DNA from: Melastoma dodecandrum
Lineage: Eukaryota > Streptophyta > Magnoliopsida > Myrtales > Melastomataceae
Direction of reading: 5' to 3'
Length of the DNA: 64,000 nt
NCBI GenBank assembly: GCA_029817715.1
Contig: JARUPY010000091.1
Location: 992,001 to 1,056,000, forward strand
The notes below the pieces were generated by a model. It was not told the origin of the DNA and made no database searches. It saw nothing but the letters and a program-made list of their open reading frames with translations. Below are positions 34,661-44,307 of the stretch, piece by piece. The translations under genes and the position numbers were made by a program. Position 1 is the stretch's first letter. Each line of letters begins with the position of its first letter.

Positions 34661-37600
34661 ATGGAGCGCACGGAGCCGATGACGAGCGGAACAACCGGCG
34701 GCGCTCCGCGACCGGCCGACGTCGCGATCGTCGGCATGAGCGCGATCATGCCAGGCGCGCCGAACCTGCGCCGATACTTCGAGAACATCCTCGACAAGGT
34801 TTCGGCGGTCGCCGAGGTGCCGGCCGAGCGCTGGCCGGTCGAGCGCTATTTCGACGCCGATCGTGCGGCGCCCGACAAGATCGCCTCGAAATGGGGCGGC
34901 TTCCTCCCCGACGTGCCGTTCGACCCGACGCGCTACGGCATCCCGCCGGCGTCCGTCGCATCGATCGACCCGGCCCAGCTCCTCGCGCTCGTCGCCGCCG
35001 AGGCCGCCCTCGCCGACGCCGGGCTCGCCGAGATCGCGCCCGAGCTGCGCCGCCGCGCGGCGGTGATCCTCGGCTTCACCGGCGGCCTCGGCGAACTCGG
35101 CCTGCAATACGCCGCCCGCGCCGAACTGGCCCGGGCGCTGCCGGACGCCCCGGCCGCGACGCTCGATTTCCTGCCGGACTGGACCTCCGATTCGTTTGCC
35201 GGCCTGCTGCCCAACGTGATCGCCGGGCGCATCGCCAACCGCTTCGATCTCGGCGGGGCGAACTTCGTCGTCGACGCCGCCTGCGCGACCTCGCTCGCCG
35301 CGCTGCGCCAGGGCGTGATGGAGCTCGAATCCGGCCGCAGCGACCTCGTGCTGTGCGGCGCGGTCGAGGCGGGCCAGGGGCCGTTCGCCTTCACCTGCTT
35401 CTCCAAGGCCCAGGCGCTCTCGCCGCGGGGCGCCTGTCGCGCCTTCGACGCCGACGCCGACGGCACCGCGCTCGGCGAAGGCATCGCGATGCTGGTGCTG
35501 CGCCGGCTCGCCGACGCGGAAGCCGCCGGCGACCGCGTCTACGCCGTGATCAAGGGCATCGACGGCTCGAGCGACGGCCGCGCGCGGGGCCTGATGGCGC
35601 CCCGACCCGAAGGCCAGCGACTGGCGTTGGACCGCGCCTACGCGCAGGCCGGCTATTCGCCGGCGAGCGTCGAGCTCTTCGAAGCGCACGGCACCGGCAC
35701 GGTGGCCGGCGACGCGTCGGAGATCGAATCCCTCTCCGCCCTGCTTGCCGCGCACGGCGCCACGCCGCAGAGCGCCGCCGTCGGGTCGGTGAAGACGCTG
35801 ATCGGCCATGCCGAGGGCGCCGCCGGCCTCGCCGGCGTCGTCAAGGCCGCGCTCTCGCTAAACCATCGCATTCTGCCGCCGCATGCCGGGGTCGAGACGC
35901 CCAACGCCGCCCTGGGCGACGGCCCGCTGGCGATTTATATGAGCGCCCGCCCCTGGCTCGCGCGGGCCGCCGCGCCGCGACGCGCCGGCGTCAGCGCCTT
36001 CGGCTTCGGCGGCGCGAACTACCACGTCGCGCTGCAGGAGCATCCGCGCTTCGCGGCGCAGGCGCCCCGCGACCATCGGCCTTGCGAACTCCTCGTCTGG
36101 CGCGCCGCCGACCGCGCGGCGCTCGCCGGCTTAGTGGAGGCGGGTCTCGCGGCACTCGGCTCGGGCGCGCGGCCGCCGCTCGGCGCGCTTGCCCACGCCT
36201 TATGGCGGAGCCTCGGCGCAGGCTCTGCGACTCTCGCCATCGTCGCCGCTTCGCACGACGACCTCGAGCGTCTTCTGCGCGCGGCGCGCACCGGCCTCGT
36301 TGCGCGGTCCGACAAGCCTCTGCCGCCCGGCGTATACCTCTCCGACACGCCGCTCGCCGCCGACGGGCGCGCCGCGATGCTGTTCGCCGGACAGGGGTCG
36401 CAGTACCCCGACATGGGCGCGTCCCTCGCCGCGACCTTCCCCGAAGTCGCCGCCGTGCTCGCCGATGCCGATGCGATCCTCGCCGCCACGCCGACCTACC
36501 GGGCGCGCCGCGACCCGCGGCTCTCGCGCGCGATCTTCCCGCCCGCCCGCTTCGGCGACACGGCGGAGAAGGCCGCCGCCAAGGCGCTCGCCGCCACCGA
36601 TACGGCGCAGCCGGCGCTCGGCGCCGTCGAAGCGGCGATGCTGGCGCTCACCGACGCGCTGGGCCTCGAGCCGAGCATGGTCGCCGGCCACAGCTACGGC
36701 GAGTACGTCGCGCTGCACGCCGCCGGCGTCCTCTCGCGCGCCGACATGCTGCGCCTCTCCGAGGCGCGCGGCCGCGCCATCGTCGGCGCCACGCGCGACG
36801 GCGACCTCGGCACGATGGCGGCGGTCGCGGCGGACGCCGCGCGGGTGCGCGAGACGCTCGCCGACGCGGATGTGGTGATCGCCAACCTCAACGCGCCGGG
36901 CCAGACGGTGATCTCCGGCACGCGTCCCGCCGTCGCCACGGCGATCGAGCGGCTCGCCGTCCAAAAGATCGCCGCGACGCCGATCCCCGTCGCGGCCGCC
37001 TTCCACTCGCCGCTGATGCAGCCGGCGCAGGCGCCGCTCGTGCGGTTCTTCGACGAGGTCGCTTGGGCGCCACCGCGCCTGCCCGTCTACGCCAACACGA
37101 CGGCCGCCCCGCACGATGCCGACCCCGCCCAGATCCGCGCGCTGCTCGGCCGGCACCTGACCGCGCCCGTCGACTTCATCGGCACGATCGAGGCGATGTA
37201 TGCCGCCGGCGCGCGCGTGTTCCTCGAGATCGGCCCGAAGTCGGTGCTGACGGGGCTGACGCGCCGCATCCTCGGCACCCGGCCGCATGTCGCGGTGGCG
37301 CTCGACGGGGCCGGCGGCGGCATCAAGGGCCTGCTGCACGCGCTCGGCGCGCTCGTCGTGCAGGGCGTGCACCTCGATCTTGCGCGGCTGTTCGAGGGCC
37401 GTACTCTCGCCGTGGTCGACGCGGCAAGCTGGGCCAGCGCACCGGACGACGCGAAGCAACGCCAGGGCTGGCTCGTCAACGGCTCGCGGGCGCGCCGGAT
37501 CGGCGAGCCGATCCGGACCGCGGTGGCGCGCGTTGCCGCCGCGACAGACACCGAGCCCGAGGCCCGAGCGACGACGGCGCGACCGACGAAGGAGACACTG

Positions 37601-39853
37601 ATGCACGGCCACAGCGGCCCACCGCCCTACGGCGGTCAGCCCGACGAGGCGCCCGAATCGGCCCGCGATCGCGCCATGGCCGAGCACCAGGAGACGATGC
37701 GGCAGTTCCTGCAGATGCAGGAGCGGCTGATGATGGCCTATCTCGGCGGCACTCCCGCCGCGGCGATCACCCCCGCGGCGACGCGGCCGGCACGGCCGTT
37801 TTCGACGCCGCGACCCACACCCGCGCGTCCCATCGCCCGTCCGCGCGCCGCCGCGCCGTCACCGGCACCGAGCCCCGCGCCTGCTACCGTGAGCGGCCCT
37901 GCGGTGGCTCCCAGCGCCGCTCCCGCGCCCGCGGGCGACGCCAAGGCGCAGCTGCTGGCGATCGCCGCCGAGCGGACCGGCTATCCCGAGGACATGCTCG
38001 GCCTCGACATGGACCTCGAGGCCGACCTCGGCATCGACTCGATCAAGCGCGTCGAGATCCTCGCCGCCTATCGCAAGGCGCAGCCCGACGCCGTCTCGGC
38101 GCAGCTGCAGCCGCACATGGAGAAGGTCGCCAAGGCGAAGACCCTGCAGGAGGTGCTGGATCGTCTCGCCGAGGCGATGACCGCGCCGGCGCCGGCCGCG
38201 CCGACGACCGCGGAGACCACGCGCCCTTTTGAGTCCACCGGGTCGGCGACAGGCGCCGCGCTGGCCCGGTATGTGATGCACGCCGAGGCCGAGCCTCTGC
38301 CGGCCGGTCAACCCACGAAGGTCAAGCCCGGGATCTATGTCGTGGTCCCCGACACGCTCGGCGTCGCCGCCGCGCTCGCCACCCTGATCTCGCGCGACGG
38401 CGGCGACGTCCACATGCCGCCGGATGGTTTGTCCTCGGACGAAACAGCGCTAGTAGCATGGCTCGATCGCGTACGCGCGGGCGGTCGCATCCGCGGCCTC
38501 GTCGGTCTCGGTGCGATCCTGCCGCCGGACCCGCAGCCGCGCGACCTCGCCGCGTGGCATGCCGGCATGGACACCTGCGTAAAATCGCTGTTTCCGCTGC
38601 TGCGGGGGATGGCGCCCGATCTGCAGCAGGGCGGCCGCGTGCTCGTCGCGAGCGCGATGGGCGGCCGCTTCGGACGCGGCGGAGATCGCGACCGTGCCGC
38701 CCTCTTCCCCGGTGCCGGCGGCGGCGTCGGCCTCGTGAAGACGCTGGCGATGGAATGGGAGCGCTGCCGCTGCAAGGCGATCGATCTCGATCTCGCCGAA
38801 GACGCGGCCGCGATGGCGACGCATCTCTACGCCGAGCTCGCTGCCGATGCCGGCCGACGCGAAGTCGGCTACCCGGGCGGGACGCGGACGATCTTCCGGA
38901 CCACGCCGGCCCCGCTCGATCGGTCGGCTGCGGCCGGCGCACGGCCCGACAAGGACTGGGTCGTCGTCGCCGTCGGCGGTGCGCGCGGCATCACGGCGGA
39001 AACGCTGCGGCCGTTCGCGGCGGCCGGCGCGACCTGCGTCCTCGTCGCGCGCGCCGCCCTGCCCGGCCCGGAGGATGCGGCTACGGCGGCGCATGACGAT
39101 GCCGCGAAGCTGCGGCGTTACTTCCTGAAGGAGGCCGCCGCCGGCACGCGGCCGACCCCGGCGAAGATCGAGGCCAAAGTGCAGGCCGTGCTGCGCGAAC
39201 GCGAGATCCGCGCCAACGTCGCCGACCTGACCAGGCTCGGCGGGACCCTCGACGCGCGGACCTGCGACGTCCGCGACGAGACGCAGGTCGCGGCGCTCCT
39301 CGGCGACCTCCATGCGCGCTACGGACGGGTCGACGCCGTGCTGCTCGGCGCCGGGCTCATCGAGGATCGTTTGATCGCCGACAAGACCCGGGACAGCCTC
39401 GATCGCGTGTTCGACACCAAGGTCGACGGCGCATTCTTCTTCGCGCGGCACGTCAGGCCGCAAGGCCTGCGCTTCCTGGCGTTGTTCTCGTCGGTCGCCG
39501 GCCGTTACGGCAATCGCGGCCAGGGGGACTACGCCGCCGCCAACGAGGTGTTGAACCGCCTCGCCTGGCAGCTGCAGGGGCGGCTCGGTGCCGGCACCAA
39601 GGTGGTCTCGGTGAATTGGGGCGCCTGGGCGCGGACGACGAACGGGCCCGGCATGCTGACCCCGGAGACGACGCGCCAGTTTCGCGAACGCGGTCTGAAG
39701 CTGATCGAGCCCGAGCCCGGCGGACGCTTCCTGATCGACGAGCTGCTGTTCGCGCCGCCCGGCGACGTCGAGGTGGTGGCCGGCGAGCACGACTGGGACG
39801 CCTACGAGGACGCGGCGGGACGCGCGACGCCGGCCGCGCGGCAGGTGGCGTGA
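34661..39853 (+). CDS. Type I PUFA/HglE-like synthase: KS-AT-ACP-KR
   Basis: A 1730-residue megasynthase. Domains in order: ketosynthase (about 20-450; Cys208 in VDAACATS, His in EAHGTGT and GHAEGAAG), acyltransferase (about 570-860; Ser678 in AGHSYGEY), a flexible linker, ACP (about 1085-1180; Ser1127 in LEADLGIDSIKRVEIL), and ketoreductase (about 1240-1720; GGARGIT near 1436, Tyr of DYAAAN near 1624). The ACP signature LGIDSIK and this domain order resemble PfaA and cyanobacterial HglE secondary-lipid synthases. No dehydratase, enoylreductase or thioesterase is present. ATG 34679 has a better ribosome-binding site (GGAG) and is an alternative start. Confidence 0.93.
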   Translation: MERTEPMTSGTTGGAPRPADVAIVGMSAIMPGAPNLRRYFENILDKVSAVAEVPAERWPVERYFDADRAAPDKIASKWGGFLPDVPFDPTRYGIPPASVASIDPAQLLALVAAEAALADAGLAEIAPELRRRAAVILGFTGGLGELGLQYAARAELARALPDAPAATLDFLPDWTSDSFAGLLPNVIAGRIANRFDLGGANFVVDAACATSLAALRQGVMELESGRSDLVLCGAVEAGQGPFAFTCFSKAQALSPRGACRAFDADADGTALGEGIAMLVLRRLADAEAAGDRVYAVIKGIDGSSDGRARGLMAPRPEGQRLALDRAYAQAGYSPASVELFEAHGTGTVAGDASEIESLSALLAAHGATPQSAAVGSVKTLIGHAEGAAGLAGVVKAALSLNHRILPPHAGVETPNAALGDGPLAIYMSARPWLARAAAPRRAGVSAFGFGGANYHVALQEHPRFAAQAPRDHRPCELLVWRAADRAALAGLVEAGLAALGSGARPPLGALAHALWRSLGAGSATLAIVAASHDDLERLLRAARTGLVARSDKPLPPGVYLSDTPLAADGRAAMLFAGQGSQYPDMGASLAATFPEVAAVLADADAILAATPTYRARRDPRLSRAIFPPARFGDTAEKAAAKALAATDTAQPALGAVEAAMLALTDALGLEPSMVAGHSYGEYVALHAAGVLSRADMLRLSEARGRAIVGATRDGDLGTMAAVAADAARVRETLADADVVIANLNAPGQTVISGTRPAVATAIERLAVQKIAATPIPVAAAFHSPLMQPAQAPLVRFFDEVAWAPPRLPVYANTTAAPHDADPAQIRALLGRHLTAPVDFIGTIEAMYAAGARVFLEIGPKSVLTGLTRRILGTRPHVAVALDGAGGGIKGLLHALGALVVQGVHLDLARLFEGRTLAVVDAASWASAPDDAKQRQGWLVNGSRARRIGEPIRTAVARVAAATDTEPEARATTARPTKETLMHGHSGPPPYGGQPDEAPESARDRAMAEHQETMRQFLQMQERLMMAYLGGTPAAAITPAATRPARPFSTPRPTPARPIARPRAAAPSPAPSPAPATVSGPAVAPSAAPAPAGDAKAQLLAIAAERTGYPEDMLGLDMDLEADLGIDSIKRVEILAAYRKAQPDAVSAQLQPHMEKVAKAKTLQEVLDRLAEAMTAPAPAAPTTAETTRPFESTGSATGAALARYVMHAEAEPLPAGQPTKVKPGIYVVVPDTLGVAAALATLISRDGGDVHMPPDGLSSDETALVAWLDRVRAGGRIRGLVGLGAILPPDPQPRDLAAWHAGMDTCVKSLFPLLRGMAPDLQQGGRVLVASAMGGRFGRGGDRDRAALFPGAGGGVGLVKTLAMEWERCRCKAIDLDLAEDAAAMATHLYAELAADAGRREVGYPGGTRTIFRTTPAPLDRSAAAGARPDKDWVVVAVGGARGITAETLRPFAAAGATCVLVARAALPGPEDAATAAHDDAAKLRRYFLKEAAAGTRPTPAKIEAKVQAVLREREIRANVADLTRLGGTLDARTCDVRDETQVAALLGDLHARYGRVDAVLLGAGLIEDRLIADKTRDSLDRVFDTKVDGAFFFARHVRPQGLRFLALFSSVAGRYGNRGQGDYAAANEVLNRLAWQLQGRLGAGTKVVSVNWGAWARTTNGPGMLTPETTRQFRERGLKLIEPEPGGRFLIDELLFAPPGDVEVVAGEHDWDAYEDAAGRATPAARQVA

Positions 39854-39883
39854 GAAGATGACCATAACGCGCGGCCCAAAGCC

Positions 39884-42800
39884 ATGAGCATGGGCACGCC
39901 CGACGACATCGCCATCATCGGCATGGCCGGCACCTTCGCCGGCGCTCCGGACGTGTCGACCTATTGGTCGAACATCCTCGCCAAGGTCGAGGCGATCCGC
40001 GAGGCGCCGCCGAACTGGCTCGGCGATCCCGATATCTTCGATCCGGCCTGCACGCCCGACGCCAACCGCATCTACACCAAGCTCGGCGGCTTCCTCGGCG
40101 AGCTCGCCGGGTTCGACCCGCGCCCGTTCGGCCAGATGCCGGTGGCGCTGTCGGGGTCCGAACCCGACCAGTTCCTCGCCATGCGCGCGGCCGCCGAGGC
40201 GCTCGCCGACGCCGGCTACGCGGACAAGGATTACGACCGCAAGCGCACCGGCATCATCCTCGGCCACGGCATCCATCCCCATCGCGCCAACGTCAACGGC
40301 ATGCAGCATTGCCTGGCGCTCGGCCAGATGATGGGGCTCCTGCGCGCCGTCTATCCGGGGCTCGCGGAGAGCGACGCCGCCGACATCGAGGCGATGCTGC
40401 GCAGCAAGCTGCCGGCGTTCAACGTCGACACCCTGCCCGGTTTGGTCCCCAACATGATGACGGGCCGCATCGCCAACCGGCTCGACCTCATGGGGCCGAA
40501 CTTCCTCGTCGACGGCGCCTGCGCCTCCTCGACGCTGGCGGTCGACGCGGCGATCACCGAGCTGCGGCGCGGGCGCGCCGACATGATGCTCGCCGGCGGC
40601 ATCAACACCTCGACCTCGGTGCTGGTGCAGATCGTGTTCTGCAAAATCGGCGCGCTGTCGCGCACGGGGCGCGTGCGGCCGTTCGATGCCGCCGGCGACG
40701 GCACGCTGCTTGGCGAGGGCCAGGGCGTCGTCGTGCTCAAGCGGCTCGAGGACGCCCTTGCCGCGGGCGACCGCATCTACGCCGTCATCAAGGGCATCGG
40801 CACGGCCTCGGACGGGCGCGCCATGGGGCTTATGGCGCCGCGCTTCGAGGGCGAGCAGCTCGCGATCCAGCGCGCCTACCAGGCCTGCGGGCTCGATCCG
40901 CGATCGGTCGGCCTCGTCGAGGCGCATGCGACCGGCATCCCGCTCGGCGACGACGTCGAGATTCGTGCTCTGACGAGCGTTTTCGGCGCCCGCGAGGGCG
41001 GCGCGCCGCAGGTCGCGATCGGCTCGGTGAAGTCGATGATCGGCCACACGATCCCGGCCGCCGGCATGGCCTCGCTCATCAAGATGGCCATGTCGCTGCA
41101 CGAGAAGGTCCTGCCGCCGACGCTCGCCGACGAGGCCAATCCCGCCCTCGGATTCGAGCGGACGCCGTTCTATCTCAACGTCGACTCGCTGCCGTGGGTG
41201 CAGCGCGCCGGCGCGCCGCGTCGCGCCGCGCTCGATGCCATGGGCTTCGGCGGCATCAACACGCACATGATCCTGGAGGAGGCGCCGGGCTCGAACGCCG
41301 ACCCGACCGCCGCCTTCGGCTTGCGGCGCCCGCGTGCGCCGGAGCTGTTCACGCTCGCCGCCGAGACGCGCGAGGGCCTCGTTGCCGCGGCGAAGGCGTT
41401 GATCGAGCACGCGCCGGCACACGTGGGTCCGCTGCCCGCGCTTGCGGCGGAGGCGGCTGCGCGGCACGCGACCGGCCCCTTCCGTCTCGCCGTCGTCGCC
41501 GAGGACGCCGCCAGCCTCGCCGACAAGCTTTCGAGCGTGCTCGACAAGATCGCCTTGCCCGACACCCACCGCGTCAAGACGCGCCGCGGCGTCTTCTTCG
41601 CGGACGCGCCGATCGGCGGCAAGCTCGCCTTCGTCTTCCCCGGCGAGAATTCGCAGAGCGCGAACATGCTGCGCGACCTCGCGCTGGCGTCGCCGCTCGT
41701 CCTCGCATGGCTCGACTGGCTCGAAGGCGTATTCCCCGGCGAGCGCGAGGTGGCGCACCGTTCCGTGCTTTACCCGCCGCGGCTCGGGCCGACGGCGGCC
41801 GAGCGCGAGGCGCTGGAAGCGCGGCTGCGCCAAGTCGACTACGGGTCGGAATGCGTCTTCGTCGCCGACATGGCCTTGTTCACGCTGCTCGACGCGCTGG
41901 GGCTCGCGCCGGATGCCATGGCCGGCCACTCGACGGGCGAGAACGCGGCGCTCTTTGCCAGCGGCATGGTGGACGTCACGCCGAGCTCTCTGGTCGACAT
42001 CGTGCGGCGCATGAATGCGGTCTTCAACGAGGTGCACGCCGCCGCAAGCGTGCCGACCGGCACGCTCTTGACCGTCGGCGCCGCGAACCCCGAGGCAATC
42101 GACGCCGTCATGGCGGCGCATCCCGACGTGCACCTCACCATGGACAATTGCCCGAACCAGAAGGTGCTGTTTGGGCCCAAACAGGCCATGGCCGACGTGC
42201 GCGAGAGGCTCTCCGAGGCCGGCGCGGTCTGCACCGAGCTGCCGATGTCCTGGGCCTACCACACGCGCTACGTCGCGCCGATGGCCGACGCCTTCGCGGC
42301 GATCCTGCCACAGGCACTCATCGGCCAGCCGTCGGCGACGCTCTATTCCTGCGCCACGGCGGCACCCTTCCCCACCGATGCGGCTGGCATCCACGCCACG
42401 ATGCATGCGCAATACGTCTCGCGCGTGCGCTTCGACGAGACGATCCGGCGCATGCATGCGGACGGCGTGCGCACCTTCGTCGAAGTCGGGCCGGGCGGCG
42501 TGCTCACCGGCTTCATCGGCGACATCCTGCGCGGCGAGCCGCATCTCGCGGTCGCCGCGGACAGCCGGCGCGGCTCGGGGCTGGAGCATCTGCTCGGCGT
42601 GCTGGCGCAGCTCTTCGTCAACGGCGTCCCCTTCGATCTCGCCCCGTTGCATGCGCTCGATGCCTCCGCGCCGGCACCCGCGAAGCCGATGCCGGTGCTG
42701 GAAAGCGCGGTGCCGTTCATCGCGCTCGACGAAGCCGAAGCGGCTCGGCTCCGCGACATCGTCGGCGCCGCTCCGGCCGCGTCCACCGACGCGCCGGAGA

Positions 42801-43468
42801 TCGCCGGATGGAGCGGCTGTCTCGCCCTTCCCTTCGCGGCGAGCGTCGAGATGGTCGGTATCGAGAGCACGGACGGGCTCGACGGGGCGCCGCTCCTCGC
42901 GCAGCTCGCGCCGAGCGACGTCGATCATTACGAGCGCGAGATCGCGCCACAGGGCGGCTTTCGTCGGCGCGACTGGCTGCTGGGCCGACTGGCGACGCGG
43001 CGGGCGCTGTCGCGCTGGGCCGGCGACGACGGCACCCACGAGATGGTCTACAGCGACGACGGCCGCCCCATGCTCGCGAACGGGCTCGCGGACCGGGTCT
43101 TCCTGTCGGTGACGCACAAGGACGGGATCGGCGCCGCGGCGGTGGCCGATCGCCCGATCGGCATCGACCTCGAGCGCTTCTCGGCCGTGCAAGACCCCAG
43201 CCTGTTCTCCCACGCCGCGTTCGCAGAGGACGAGCTGGCGCTGCTCGACGCGATCGGCTGGGCGCAGAGCGACAGCATCGCGATCGCCTGGTCGGCGAAG
43301 GAGGCGGCGGCGAAAGCGCTGGGCTTCCCGCTGATCGGCAACGAGGCCGCGCTCGTCATCACCGACGTCGACCTCGAGCAGGAGACCATCGCGCTCGATC
43401 ACGCCGACGGCACGATCTCCGCGCATTTTTCGATCGATGGCGACTACGTCTGCGTCGTCGCAGCCTGA
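39884..43468 (+). CDS. Type I synthase with fused PPTase: KS-AT-PPT
   Basis: A 1194-residue protein. Ketosynthase residues about 8-465 (Cys213 in VDGACASS, His in EAHATGIPLG and GHTIPAAG) look catalytically complete rather than a chain-length-factor relic. The acyltransferase spans about 580-880 (FVFPGENSQS; Ser683 in AGHSTGEN). The last 230 residues form a Sfp-type 4'-phosphopantetheinyl transferase: FLSVTHKDG, then GIDLERF (Asp1095) and WSAKEAAAKALG. The fused PPTase could activate the ACP of the partner synthase, 30 bases upstream. The KS-AT part parallels HglC/PfaC-type subunits. No ACP of its own is visible. Confidence 0.92.
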   Translation: MSMGTPDDIAIIGMAGTFAGAPDVSTYWSNILAKVEAIREAPPNWLGDPDIFDPACTPDANRIYTKLGGFLGELAGFDPRPFGQMPVALSGSEPDQFLAMRAAAEALADAGYADKDYDRKRTGIILGHGIHPHRANVNGMQHCLALGQMMGLLRAVYPGLAESDAADIEAMLRSKLPAFNVDTLPGLVPNMMTGRIANRLDLMGPNFLVDGACASSTLAVDAAITELRRGRADMMLAGGINTSTSVLVQIVFCKIGALSRTGRVRPFDAAGDGTLLGEGQGVVVLKRLEDALAAGDRIYAVIKGIGTASDGRAMGLMAPRFEGEQLAIQRAYQACGLDPRSVGLVEAHATGIPLGDDVEIRALTSVFGAREGGAPQVAIGSVKSMIGHTIPAAGMASLIKMAMSLHEKVLPPTLADEANPALGFERTPFYLNVDSLPWVQRAGAPRRAALDAMGFGGINTHMILEEAPGSNADPTAAFGLRRPRAPELFTLAAETREGLVAAAKALIEHAPAHVGPLPALAAEAAARHATGPFRLAVVAEDAASLADKLSSVLDKIALPDTHRVKTRRGVFFADAPIGGKLAFVFPGENSQSANMLRDLALASPLVLAWLDWLEGVFPGEREVAHRSVLYPPRLGPTAAEREALEARLRQVDYGSECVFVADMALFTLLDALGLAPDAMAGHSTGENAALFASGMVDVTPSSLVDIVRRMNAVFNEVHAAASVPTGTLLTVGAANPEAIDAVMAAHPDVHLTMDNCPNQKVLFGPKQAMADVRERLSEAGAVCTELPMSWAYHTRYVAPMADAFAAILPQALIGQPSATLYSCATAAPFPTDAAGIHATMHAQYVSRVRFDETIRRMHADGVRTFVEVGPGGVLTGFIGDILRGEPHLAVAADSRRGSGLEHLLGVLAQLFVNGVPFDLAPLHALDASAPAPAKPMPVLESAVPFIALDEAEAARLRDIVGAAPAASTDAPEIAGWSGCLALPFAASVEMVGIESTDGLDGAPLLAQLAPSDVDHYEREIAPQGGFRRRDWLLGRLATRRALSRWAGDDGTHEMVYSDDGRPMLANGLADRVFLSVTHKDGIGAAAVADRPIGIDLERFSAVQDPSLFSHAAFAEDELALLDAIGWAQSDSIAIAWSAKEAAAKALGFPLIGNEAALVITDVDLEQETIALDHADGTISAHFSIDGDYVCVVAA

Positions 43469-43506
43469 GCGTTCGCCGCGTCCAGGCCTAGGCCTCGCAA
43501 GGGCGG

Positions 43507-43887
43507 CTACTTCGGCTCGTATCCGGCGAGCACATCCGCGTTCTGCTCCGCCCAGCGGCACAGCATCGCCACCGGCTCATGAAGCCGATGACCGGCCTCG
43601 GTCAGCCGGTAGGTCGTGGTCGGCACGTTTCCCGCGTTGATCGTCCTGAGCACGAGACCGTCGGCCTCGACCTTGCGGAGCACCTGCGTCAGCACCTTCT
43701 TCGAGATGTCGGGGATGAGGCGGTGAAGCTCGCCGAAGCGGCATTCACCGACCGAGAGGCAATAAAGAACGATGGGGGTCCACTTGTCGCCGACAAGGCG
43801 CAGAAGGCGACGCGTCGGGCATCCCTCGCCGAGCAAGGAGGGATCGATGATGGTGGGCGCAGCGCGCGCCGGCTCGGTCGCGGTCAC
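43507..43887 (-). CDS. HxlR-type transcriptional regulator 1
   Basis: A 126-residue winged-helix regulator. The start is placed at GTG 43887 because it overlaps the preceding stop as GTGA; longer frames run antisense to the SnoaL gene. HxlR features: the conserved Cys in GCPTRRLLRLVGDKWTPIVLYCL and the recognition region FGELHRLIPDISKKVLTQVLRKVEADGLV. The HxlR family often senses electrophiles or oxidants through that Cys. It is the last gene of an NmrA-SnoaL-HxlR operon. The likely binding site is the perfect palindrome at 45254. Confidence 0.85.
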   Translation of the reverse strand: MTATEPARAAPTIIDPSLLGEGCPTRRLLRLVGDKWTPIVLYCLSVGECRFGELHRLIPDISKKVLTQVLRKVEADGLVLRTINAGNVPTTTYRLTEAGHRLHEPVAMLCRWAEQNADVLAGYEPK

Positions 43888-44294
43888 GCTGCTGGATGCG
43901 GCGCTTCCAGGTAAGCCCAGCGCTCGACGATCCGACGATCTGCCACCCGCCATATGACGATACCGCGAAACTCGAGGCGTTGCTGCGAGGCGGCCTCGGT
44001 CCCGGTCCAATGGTTGCGCACGACGACCTTGTCGTCCTCGGCCACCATATCCTCGATTTCGACCCGAATGTCCGGAAATCGCTTGTAGGCGCCCCCGACG
44101 TATTTTTTGGCGCCGGCAGGTCCGGGCGGCAGGCCTGGCGGCACGTCGGCGCCGTGATCGACGAAGTCCGGCGCGAAGTTGACGTCGGCGACGTCGATGT
44201 TCTTGCGGTTGACGAAATCCTCGAAGTGACCGCGGATGAAGCTCTTCATCTCGCCGAGCGTCATGCCGGTCTTCGGGTTGACGTGCTCTTCCAT
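43884..44294 (-). CDS. SnoaL-like ester cyclase/NTF2-fold protein
   Basis: A 136-residue NTF2-like protein of the SnoaL polyketide-cyclase group: FVNRKNIDVADVNFAPDFVDHG, KYVGGAYKRFPDIRVEIEDMVAEDDKVVVRNHWTGTE and GIVIWRVADRRIVERWAY. The family includes cyclases and many stress- or detoxification-linked proteins, and no catalytic role can be assigned. It is 13 bases after the NmrA-like gene and shares a GTGA overlap with the HxlR gene. Proximity to the polyketide-type synthases is suggestive, but the opposite strand and the redox-type regulator point to a separate unit. Confidence 0.82.
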   Translation of the reverse strand: MEEHVNPKTGMTLGEMKSFIRGHFEDFVNRKNIDVADVNFAPDFVDHGADVPPGLPPGPAGAKKYVGGAYKRFPDIRVEIEDMVAEDDKVVVRNHWTGTEAASQQRLEFRGIVIWRVADRRIVERWAYLEAPHPAA

Positions 44295-44307
44295 CGCCCT
44301 GCCTCCC

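Noticed and set aside
38450..43561. A 1700-codon antisense frame opposite the synthases
   Set aside because: Long antisense frames are normal in GC-rich genes; the sequence is Arg/His/Asp-rich without domain motifs.
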